Below are positions 37,558-44,488 of a DNA stretch of 64,000 nt, one piece after another; positions within the stretch are counted from its first letter, which is position 1; each line of letters starts with the position of its first letter. Both the position numbers and the translations under genes were made by a program. Source of the DNA: Deltaproteobacteria bacterium (GTDB taxonomy: Bacteria; Myxococcota_A; UBA9042; PHBI01; JACKFB01); the NCBI GenBank assembly GCA_020632695.1, contig JACKFB010000013.1, positions 1 through 64,000 on the forward strand, read 5' to 3'. The notes beneath the pieces were generated by a model. It saw only the letters and a list, made by a program, of their open reading frames with translations. It did no database searches and had not been told where the DNA came from.

Positions 37558-39492
37558 GTGTCGCAGGCATTCTTCGTGTTGCGGATCGTGCCGCCGGACG
37601 GTGCGCCGGAAGAGCGGGAGATCCACGCGAGCACCACGGTGCTCGGGCGGAAGTCCGGGGACATCATCATCGCCGACGCCGGCGCGTCGGGTCAGCACGC
37701 CGAGCTGGTGCTCGAGCGCGGGCGCCTGGTGGTGCGGGACCTGGGCAGCACCAACGGCATCCTCTTCGACAACAAGATCGTGCGCGAGCCCTTCCCGCTG
37801 GGCGCGGGAGAGTCGTTCCAGATCGGGCGCACGCGCTTCGAGATCGTCAGCCTGTCGGCGCCGCCGCCGACCGCGCCGCGCGTCGAGCGTCCGCCCGAGC
37901 CGGAGGAGCCGAGCGAGAAGACGGTGATGGCGCAGCCGGTGTTCCTGGACGAGGACTTCGACTCGCCGCCGGCTCAGGCCCGGCCGGCGCAGGCCCCGCC
38001 GGCTCAGGCCCGGCCGGCGCAGGCCCCGCCCGCTCAGGCCCCGCCGGCGCAGAAGCCGGGCGCCTTCCAGACGGCCAGCTTCGAGCTGGAGCCGCGGCAG
38101 CGCGAGGCGATCATGAAGGGCGCGGCTCCGCTGGCCGAGGAGCCGATGGAGAAGACGGCCTTCCTGCAGGCGGACGAGGCGCCGGGCTCACGCCCCGTGC
38201 AGCCCGCCGAGGAGGTGCCGGAGAAGACGGCCTTCCTGCAGCCCGAGTCGGCGCCTCCTCCGCGCCGCCCCGAGCCCGCACCGGTCGAGGCCGAGAAGAC
38301 GGCCTTCCTGCAGGCCGATTCGGTGTCGGCGCCCCCTGCGCGGCGCCCGGAGCCGGTGCCGATGGAGGCGGAGAAGACCGCCTTCATGCAGGCAGGCGAC
38401 GCGGGCCCCGACGACGGCTTCGGGGCCGGGGACGAGGACCGGGCGACCTGGTTGCCCGACAGCGGCGAGCAGGTGGCGCGGGTGGCCATCGGCGGAGAGC
38501 GCGGCGTCGATCGACAGGTCGCGGCGCGCGTGGAGGCCGAGCCGACGGCCTTCGTCCAGGCCACCGGCTGGGACGGTGGCGGCGGCGGCGGCGGCGACGA
38601 CGACTGGGCGCAGGCCGCCGCGTCGGGCCCCCCTCCGGCCGCGGCGCCGCAGGTGGCGCTGGAGCCGGGCATCGACGTCCGGATGGACTTCGCGGCGACC
38701 GGCGGGGAGCTCTTCGGTCAGCTCATCGTCGGCATGGTGCTGACGCTGGTGACGCTGGGGATCTACCTGCCTTGGTTCATCGCGCGCCTGGCGTCCTACG
38801 CCAGCTCGCGGACGACGATCACCAGCGCCCGCAGCCAGACGCGATTGGGCTTCTCCGGCGAGGGCAAGGAGCTCTTCATCCTCGGGCTGAAGGGATACGT
38901 CCTCACCGTCCTCACCCTCGGGATCTACGGCTTCTGGTTCCTCTGCGACCTGATCCGCTTCTTCACCGAGCGCGCCGCGGGCCAGTCCAGCGACGGGACC
39001 CGCTACGAGGTGCGCTTCGGCATGACCGGCATGGAGCTGCTCAAGGCCAGCATCGTCGGCTACGTCCTGACCCTGGTGACCCTGGGCATCTACGCGCCGT
39101 GGTTCATCTGTCGCGTGCGGGCGCTGATGTCCGAGCGCACGACGCTCTACGCCAACGGCCAGGAGGCCGGGAGCTTCGAGTTCCACGGCAGCGGCGGCGG
39201 CCTCTTCAAGACCTTCATCGTCGGCTACCTCCTGACCATGGTGACCTTCGGCATCTACGCCGCCTGGTTCCAGGTGAAGCTGAAGCGCTTCTTCCTCGAG
39301 CACACGCTGGTGCGTACGCGCGGCCGGGCCTTCCAGGGCCTCTTCACCGGCAGCGGCAAGGACCTCTTCGTGATCCTGATCGTGGGCGGGCTGCTCACCT
39401 CGATCACCTTCGGCGTCTACTTCTTCTGGTTCTTCGCCAAGCAGCAGCGCTTCGTCATCGGCAACACGGCGTTCCGCGAAGTGCAGGCCTGA
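37558..39492 (+). CDS. FHA domain protein with five DUF898-like membrane repeats
   Basis: The 644-residue protein starts with an FHA domain (residues 5-95: VLGRKSGDIIIAD, GQHAELV, VVRDLGSTNGILFDN), a phosphothreonine-binding module. A disordered linker to about residue 370 has PAQARPAQAPPAQ repeats and six spaced motifs of the type EKTAFLQ (Thr near 122, 200, 224, 248, 274 and 330). The C-terminal part has five repeats of a YjgN/DUF898-like unit, each a hydrophobic segment ending T-LGIY-x-PWF (near 383, 437, 492, 547 and 599). The GTG at 37558 is chosen because AGGAGG ends 6 nt upstream. It is likely an inner-membrane signalling scaffold; the function is unknown. A strong hairpin follows. Confidence 0.85.
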   Translation: MSQAFFVLRIVPPDGAPEEREIHASTTVLGRKSGDIIIADAGASGQHAELVLERGRLVVRDLGSTNGILFDNKIVREPFPLGAGESFQIGRTRFEIVSLSAPPPTAPRVERPPEPEEPSEKTVMAQPVFLDEDFDSPPAQARPAQAPPAQARPAQAPPAQAPPAQKPGAFQTASFELEPRQREAIMKGAAPLAEEPMEKTAFLQADEAPGSRPVQPAEEVPEKTAFLQPESAPPPRRPEPAPVEAEKTAFLQADSVSAPPARRPEPVPMEAEKTAFMQAGDAGPDDGFGAGDEDRATWLPDSGEQVARVAIGGERGVDRQVAARVEAEPTAFVQATGWDGGGGGGGDDDWAQAAASGPPPAAAPQVALEPGIDVRMDFAATGGELFGQLIVGMVLTLVTLGIYLPWFIARLASYASSRTTITSARSQTRLGFSGEGKELFILGLKGYVLTVLTLGIYGFWFLCDLIRFFTERAAGQSSDGTRYEVRFGMTGMELLKASIVGYVLTLVTLGIYAPWFICRVRALMSERTTLYANGQEAGSFEFHGSGGGLFKTFIVGYLLTMVTFGIYAAWFQVKLKRFFLEHTLVRTRGRAFQGLFTGSGKDLFVILIVGGLLTSITFGVYFFWFFAKQQRFVIGNTAFREVQA

Positions 39493-39561
39493 CGACGGCC
39501 GACGCGGATCCTGCGAGTCGCCGGCCTCGCCCCGGGTAGCTGCGGGGATTGGCGCTTCAGG

Positions 39562-39602
39562 CATCGCGGCCCCCTGCCGATGGAGCCGGGGTAGCCGCGA
39601 TG
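39562..39602 (+). terminator. Long GC-rich hairpin between the FHA gene and bfd
   Basis: CATCGCGGC (39562-39570) pairs perfectly with GCCGCGATG (39594-39602), and the adjacent CCCC (39571-39574) pairs with GGGG (39588-39591) with a 2-nt bulge. A moderately T-rich TCGTTCTG follows. It lies 70 nt after the FHA gene stop and just upstream of the bfd promoter, where a terminator would be expected. Confidence 0.6.
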
Positions 39603-39613
39603 TCGTTCTGTGC

Positions 39614-39641
39614 TTGACTCAGTAATGACAATCATTATCAA
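39614..39641 (+). promoter_or_regulatory. Promoter of bfd-bfr
   Basis: TTGACT at 39614-39619 and TATCAA at 39636-39641 are separated by 16 bp. The Fur box at 39621-39639 covers the spacer and the -10 hexamer, a geometry suited to repression by Fur-Fe(II). The transcription start would be near 39648. Confidence 0.65.
39621..39639 (+). promoter_or_regulatory. Fur box
   Basis: The 19-mer AGTAATGACAATCATTATC matches the classic Fur consensus GATAATGATAATCATTATC at 16 of 19 positions. The surrounding AT-rich stretch stands out in this GC-rich DNA. It lies 43 bp upstream of bfd, an iron-starvation gene, which fits Fur control. Confidence 0.85.
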
Positions 39642-39681
39642 TAGACTCCAGCAGGCCGCTGCGCCGGCCGGGAGCAACACG

Positions 39682-39900
39682 ATGATCGTCTGCCTCTGTC
39701 ACTCGATTTCCGACCGCGAGGTCCGCGAACACGTCGAGCACGGCTGCCGCACGGTGGGGCAGGTGGGGCGCGCGTGCGGCGCGGGGACCGACTGCGGTCA
39801 GTGCGTCAACCAGCTCGCCCGCATGGTGCGAGCCGCGGCGCCCTCGAGCCCCGGCGGTGAGCCAGGGGTGCCCATCGCGCAACAGCCGCGAGTCCTGTAG
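39682..39900 (+). CDS. bfd: Bacterioferritin-associated ferredoxin
   Basis: The 72-residue [2Fe-2S] protein has the four Cys in Bfd order: CLCHSISDREV (two Cys), then ACGAGTDCGQC, with two Cys spaced as in the family. It passes electrons to bacterioferritin to release stored iron as Fe(II). The ATG at 39682 has GGGAG at 39670-39674 as ribosome site; an ATG further upstream in frame lies within the Fur box region and is unlikely. bfr follows 33 nt after its stop, so the two are probably one operon. Confidence 0.93.
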   Translation: MIVCLCHSISDREVREHVEHGCRTVGQVGRACGAGTDCGQCVNQLARMVRAAAPSSPGGEPGVPIAQQPRVL

Positions 39901-39933
39901 GCTCCCCCGGCCCCCCCGAACCGAGGAAGCACC

Positions 39934-40413
39934 ATGGGCAAGAAGTCCGAACGCGCCGAGATCATCCGGTTGCTCAACGAGGTCCTGACCGGCGAGCTCA
40001 CCGCGATCAACCAGTACTTCATCCACGCCAAGATGTGCGAGAACTGGGGGTACCGCCGGCTGCACTCGATCATCCGCAAGGAGTCCATCGAGGAGATGGT
40101 CCACGCGGAGGAGCTGATGGAGCGGGTGCTCTTCCTGGGCGGGGTCCCGAACGTGCAGCGCCTGGGCAAGGTCAACGTCGGTGAGACCGTCAAGGAGCAG
40201 CTCACCCTCGACCGCGCCGTGGAGGCCGAGGCCATCCCGCGCCTCAACGAGGCCATCGCCGTCTGCCGCGACGCCGGCGACAACGGCAGCCGCATGCTGC
40301 TGGAGAAGATCCTCCACGACGAGGAGGAGCACATCGACTGGATCGACGCCCAGCTCACCCTCATCGAACAGGTGGGGCTGGAGAACTGGCTGACCCAGCA
40401 GATCCACGACTGA
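39934..40413 (+). CDS. bfr: Bacterioferritin
   Basis: The 159-residue haem ferritin has ferroxidase and haem ligands at the expected places: GELTAINQYFIHAKM (first Glu), ESIEEMVHAEELMERVLFLGG (Glu, the haem Met, His), and LHDEEEHIDW (Glu, His). It forms 24-mer iron-storage shells, and Bfd upstream releases the iron. A GAGGAA site lies about 10 nt before the ATG at 39934. Placing bfr under the same Fur box as bfd means storage and release are co-regulated. Confidence 0.95.
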   Translation: MGKKSERAEIIRLLNEVLTGELTAINQYFIHAKMCENWGYRRLHSIIRKESIEEMVHAEELMERVLFLGGVPNVQRLGKVNVGETVKEQLTLDRAVEAEAIPRLNEAIAVCRDAGDNGSRMLLEKILHDEEEHIDWIDAQLTLIEQVGLENWLTQQIHD

Positions 40414-40478
40414 GGGGAGCCGGTCACCGGGGCGGCGGCTGCGGCGGCTGGGGGACTTCAGGGGCTCGGTGGGGGACG

Positions 40479-42464
40479 TCAGTCGAAGCCCAGCGCCACG
40501 GCCTCGTAGGCCCGGATCTGGTCGCGCAGCTCGGCGGCGCGCTCGTACTCGAGGGCCTTGGCCGCGGCGACCATCTCCTTCTTCAGGGCGTCGATGCGCT
40601 TCTGCGCCTGGGCCGGCGTCAGGCGCTTGTCGGGCTTGCCCCCCGCCTCGCCGCCCTCGGCGGCCGGGACCTCCAGCGGCCTCAGGGTCCGGATCGTCGA
40701 CTCGGGGACGATGCCGTGCGCCTCGTTGTGGGCGATCTGCCGCGCGCGCCGCCGCTCGGTCTCCTCGATGGCGCGCTTCATCGAGTCGGTCATCCGGTCA
40801 GCGTACAGGATCACGCCACCCTCGACGTTGCGCGCGGCGCGCCCGATGGTCTGGATGAGGCTGCGCGCGCTGCGCAAGAAGCCTTCCTTGTCGGCGTCGA
40901 GGATGGCCACCAGCCCCACCTCGGGAAGGTCCAGCCCCTCGCGTAGCAGGTTGATCCCCACCAGCACGTCGAAGGTCCCGCGCCGCAGCTCGTCGAGCAG
41001 CTCGACCCGCTCGAGGGTGTCGATGTCCGAGTGCAGGTAACGCACCTTCACCCCGAGCTCGCGGTAGTACTCCGTCAGATCCTCGGCCATGCGCTTGGTC
41101 AGCGTCGTGATCAGCACCCGCTGCCCGCGCCCCACCCGCGCCCGGATCTCGCCCAGGAGGTCGTCCACCTGATGGGTGACCGGCCGGATGTCCACCTGCG
41201 GGTCCACCAGCCCGGTCGGGCGGATGATCTGCTCCACCACGACGCCGCCCGCGCGGTCCAGCTCGTACTCGCCCGGCGTGGCGCTCATGTAGATGACCTT
41301 GCGGGCGCGGGCGTCGAACTCCTCGAACTTCAGCGGCCGGTTGTCCAGCGCGCTCGGCAGCCTGAAGCCGAAGTCGACCAGCGTCTGCTTGCGCGCCTGG
41401 TCCCCCCGGAACATCCCGCCGATCTGCGGGATGGCCACGTGGGACTCGTCGATGACCATCAGGAAGTCCGACGGGAAGTAGTCGATGAGCACCGGCGGCG
41501 GGTCGCCGGGGCGGGCGCCGGTCAGGTGGCGCGAGTAGTTCTCGATGCCGTAGCAGAAGCCCACCTGCGACAGCATCTCCAGGTCGTAGCTCGTCCGCTG
41601 GCCCAGGCGCTGCGCCTCCAGCTCCTTGCCCTCGGCCCGCAGCTCCTCGAGGCGCTGCTCCAGCTCCTCCCGGATCCCGCGCGTCGCCCGCTCGAGCTGG
41701 TCCGCCGGGGTCACATAGTGGCTGCCGGGGAAGATCTCGACGAAATCGAGCTGCTCCAGCACGGTCCCCCGCAGCGGGTCCACCAGCGCGATGGACTCGA
41801 CCTCGTCGCCCCAGAGCTCCAGCCGGATGGCCCGCTCCTCCTCGTAGGCCGGGAACACCTCGATGACGTCGCCGCGCACCCGGAAGGTGCCGCGGTGGAA
41901 GTCGTAGTCGTTGCGCTGGTACTGGATGTCGACGAGCTGCCGCAGCAGCCGGTCGCGCCGCACCGTCGCGCCGGCGTCCACCCGCACCAGCATGTCGCGG
42001 TAGGTCTCCTTGTCGCCGATGCCGTAGATGCAGGACACGCTGGCCACGATGATGACGTCGCGGCGCTCGATGACCGCCCGCGTGGCCGCGTGGCGCATCC
42101 GGTCGATGGCCTCGTTGATGAGGGCGTCCTTCTCGATGAAGGTGTCCGTCGACGGGACGTAGGCCTCGGGCTGGTAATAGTCGTAATAGCTGACGAAATA
42201 CTCCACCGCGTTGTGCGGGAAGAACTGCTTCAGCTCGGTGTAGAGCTGCGCCGCCAGCGTCTTGTTGGGCGCCAGCACCAGGGTCGGCACGCCGGCCTGG
42301 GTGATGACGTTGGCGACGGTGAAGGTCTTGCCGGTGCCGGTCGCGCCCAGCAGCACCTGGTGGGCGACGCCCGCGCGCAGGCCCGAGACCAGCTCCTCGA
42401 TGGCCTGGGGCTGGTCGCCCATGGGTTCGTAGGACGCGACGAGCTGGAAGGGGCGATCGGACAT
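40479..42464 (-). CDS. uvrB: Excinuclease ABC subunit B
   Basis: This 661-residue nucleotide-excision repair helicase has Walker A LLGATGTGKTFTVANV, the beta-hairpin region YYDYYQPEAYVPSTDTFIEK, motif II MVIDESHVAIPQ, motif VI LIQTIGRAARNVEGG, and the C-terminal UvrC-binding UVR domain (ALEYERAAELRDQIRAYE). Length and motif order are those of canonical UvrB. It loads on damage with UvrA and presents it to UvrC. The ATG at 42464 starts the conserved PFQLVASYEPMGDQP. It is convergent with bfr; no LexA-type operator is recognised in the 147-bp divergent gap upstream. Confidence 0.98.
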   Translation of the reverse strand: MSDRPFQLVASYEPMGDQPQAIEELVSGLRAGVAHQVLLGATGTGKTFTVANVITQAGVPTLVLAPNKTLAAQLYTELKQFFPHNAVEYFVSYYDYYQPEAYVPSTDTFIEKDALINEAIDRMRHAATRAVIERRDVIIVASVSCIYGIGDKETYRDMLVRVDAGATVRRDRLLRQLVDIQYQRNDYDFHRGTFRVRGDVIEVFPAYEEERAIRLELWGDEVESIALVDPLRGTVLEQLDFVEIFPGSHYVTPADQLERATRGIREELEQRLEELRAEGKELEAQRLGQRTSYDLEMLSQVGFCYGIENYSRHLTGARPGDPPPVLIDYFPSDFLMVIDESHVAIPQIGGMFRGDQARKQTLVDFGFRLPSALDNRPLKFEEFDARARKVIYMSATPGEYELDRAGGVVVEQIIRPTGLVDPQVDIRPVTHQVDDLLGEIRARVGRGQRVLITTLTKRMAEDLTEYYRELGVKVRYLHSDIDTLERVELLDELRRGTFDVLVGINLLREGLDLPEVGLVAILDADKEGFLRSARSLIQTIGRAARNVEGGVILYADRMTDSMKRAIEETERRRARQIAHNEAHGIVPESTIRTLRPLEVPAAEGGEAGGKPDKRLTPAQAQKRIDALKKEMVAAAKALEYERAAELRDQIRAYEAVALGFD

Positions 42465-42554
42465 GGGCGCTCCGCGGGCAGGGCTTCGGATCGATAGGCC
42501 GACCGGCGCCGCGACACAAGCCCATGGTCGCGACGGTGCGAGCCGCCCCGCGGC

Positions 42555-42583
42555 TTGCGCGTGGAGGAGCCGCTGAGTAGAAC
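42555..42583 (+). promoter_or_regulatory. Candidate promoter of the MerB-like gene
   Basis: TTGCGC at 42555-42560 and TAGAAC at 42578-42583 are separated by 17 bp, giving a start near 42590, about 22 nt before the TTG start codon at 42612 and upstream of its ribosome site. Confidence 0.45.
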
Positions 42584-42611
42584 CTGCGGCGGAATCGTCC
42601 TGGAGGCTCTC

Positions 42612-43316
42612 TTGGCTGACTTTCCGCTGGTCCACGTCACCCCGGCCGGCGAGCGCACGCTGCTGGACTACTGGGGACGACTCGACGGAGAGCTCTCGGA
42701 GCCGGCGCGCCACCTGCTCAACGTCCTCGCCCGTTCGCTGGCCGAGCGCGGCTGGCTGGCCGCCCCGCAGAAGGTGCTGGGCCAGCTCGTCGAGGGCGGC
42801 GAGGACCTGCAGACCCTCGCGCGGGCGATGGCCGACCTGCTCCGCTACCGGCTGGTCGAGCTCAGCCCGGACCGCAAGGCGTTCAGGGGTTTCCTGGGTG
42901 CCATCTCCATCGCCACCACGCCGCACCGCGCCCACCTGGCCAACGGCGTCGACATCTTCTGCTGGGGCGGGCTGGATCTTCTGGGCATGAACGCGGCCCT
43001 GGCGCGCCCGGTCGACGCGTTCTCCCGCTGCGGCCACTGCGACAGCGCCATCACGTTCCGCATGGAGGACGAGGCCATCGTCGACCTCTCGCCGACCGGC
43101 CTCGCCGGCTTCCAGGCCGAGTGGGACGGGACCGAGCCGCTGCCCGCCGTCAGCGCTCGCTCGCCGCTCTTCTGCGGCGACGCCTGCCTCAACGCCTGGA
43201 TGGACGCTCACGACGAGCCGCCGGGCATGCCCATCTCCGGCGATCTGCTGCTGCTCATCGGCACCGGCCTGGCCAACGCGCTGGGCGAGGCCCGCTTCGC
43301 CCTCATCCGCGGCTGA
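42612..43316 (+). CDS. MerB-like (alkylmercury lyase-family) protein
   Basis: The 234-residue protein has the two-part layout of organomercurial lyase: a helical N-terminus (residues 15-85) and a C-terminal domain. The latter has FCWGGLDLLGMNAALARPV, SRCGHCDSAITF (equivalent to the SxC of the first catalytic Cys), a VDLSPTGL turn and SPLFCGDACLNAWMDA (equivalent to the second catalytic Cys region). MerB cleaves carbon-mercury bonds. There is no merA, merR or merT nearby, so detoxification is not supported by context and the similarity may be structural. The TTG at 42612 is preferred since GGAGG ends 5 nt before it; an upstream in-frame TTG at 42555 coincides with the promoter. Confidence 0.65.
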   Translation: MADFPLVHVTPAGERTLLDYWGRLDGELSEPARHLLNVLARSLAERGWLAAPQKVLGQLVEGGEDLQTLARAMADLLRYRLVELSPDRKAFRGFLGAISIATTPHRAHLANGVDIFCWGGLDLLGMNAALARPVDAFSRCGHCDSAITFRMEDEAIVDLSPTGLAGFQAEWDGTEPLPAVSARSPLFCGDACLNAWMDAHDEPPGMPISGDLLLLIGTGLANALGEARFALIRG

Positions 43317-43521
43317 GCCCCCGACCGCGGAAGCCCGCGCTGGCGTTGTTCTTGCTGGCGCGGCGACCCGCCTTTTTTGACGCTCGCCGGGCCGCACCCG
43401 AGACTCGCCCCCGTCGCGACCCAACCACCGCGGCCCGGGCGGCTGACCGGGCTGCCAGAGACCACGCACCGCGTCGGGCCATCGGTCCGGCGACGGGCAC
43501 GCGTGCGCCCCGAGGCAGTCC

Positions 43522-44403
43522 ATGTCCATCGTCTCGATGGCGTCCCGGCGTCCTGACGCCGCCGCCCCCGCTCTCAGCCGCCGCGACGCCTGCGTCGAGC
43601 CCCCTCAGCCCATCCTGAAGTGGGCCGGGGGCAAGCGCAGCCTGTTGCCCGACCTCTGCGCGCGGCTGCCGGCGCGCTTCGAGCGCTACTACGAGCCATT
43701 CTTCGGCGGGGGCGCGCTCTTCTTCCACCTGCTGCCCGACGTGGCCCGCCTCAGCGACGTCAACTCCGAGCTCATCGACCTGTACCGCGTGACCCGCGAC
43801 TCGGTGGAGGAGCTCATCGAGGACCTGCGCACCCACCGCTACGAGCGCGGCTACTACTACGCGATGCGGGCCACGGATCCGCGCACCCTGGGCCCGGTCC
43901 AGCGCGCCTCCCGCACCATCTACCTGAACCGCACCTGCTTCAACGGCCTGTACCGCGTCAACCGGCGCGGCCAGTTCAATGTGCCCATGGGGCGCTACCA
44001 GGACCCGGTCATCTGCCAGGCCGACCGCCTCCGCGCGGCCTCCCAGGCGCTGGCGGGCGTCGACCTCCGCGACGCCGACTTCACCTGGGTGCTCGACGAG
44101 GCTCGCGCCGGGGACTTCGTCTACTTCGACCCGCCCTACCAGCCGGTCTCGCGCACCGCCAACTTCACCAGCTACGCCCGCGGCGACTTCGGCGAGAAGG
44201 ACCAGGCCCATCTGGCCGAGGTCTTCTCCGCGCTGGCCTCCCGCGGCGTCCACTGCATGCTCTCCAACAGCGACACCCCGCTGGTGCGCGACCTGTACGG
44301 CGAGTTCCGCTGCGAGCGCGTGTTCGCGCCGCGGGCCATCTCCCGCCGGGGAGACGGCCGGCAGTCGGTGGCAGAGGTCATCGTCCTGAGCTACGATCCG
44401 TGA
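43522..44403 (+). CDS. dam: Orphan DNA adenine methyltransferase (Dam/D12 class)
   Basis: The 293-residue alpha-class N6-adenine methylase has motif X/I ILKWAGGKRSLLPDL and YYEPFFGGGALFFHL, the family NRTCFNGLYRVNRRGQFNVP, and the catalytic motif IV FVYFDPPYQPVS. Length and motifs resemble E. coli Dam and DpnM-type enzymes that methylate GATC, though the recognition site is not proven. No restriction gene is adjacent, so it is an orphan regulator or mismatch-repair type methylase, or a defence relic. The first about 28 residues are not conserved and the start could be downstream. A run of six T at 43373-43378 lies in the upstream gap. Confidence 0.9.
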   Translation: MSIVSMASRRPDAAAPALSRRDACVEPPQPILKWAGGKRSLLPDLCARLPARFERYYEPFFGGGALFFHLLPDVARLSDVNSELIDLYRVTRDSVEELIEDLRTHRYERGYYYAMRATDPRTLGPVQRASRTIYLNRTCFNGLYRVNRRGQFNVPMGRYQDPVICQADRLRAASQALAGVDLRDADFTWVLDEARAGDFVYFDPPYQPVSRTANFTSYARGDFGEKDQAHLAEVFSALASRGVHCMLSNSDTPLVRDLYGEFRCERVFAPRAISRRGDGRQSVAEVIVLSYDP

Positions 44404-44488
44404 TCGCGGGCGGCGGCTGCCTCTCCGCGTGAGCCGGCGCCCGGCGCGACTGGCGGAGGCGGATTCCCGCTGCTAGGATGCTGCGACG

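Noticed and set aside
43373..43378. Six-T run after the MerB-like gene as an intrinsic terminator
   Set aside because: Only a 4-bp stem (GCGG/CCGC) precedes it; too weak to list as a terminator.
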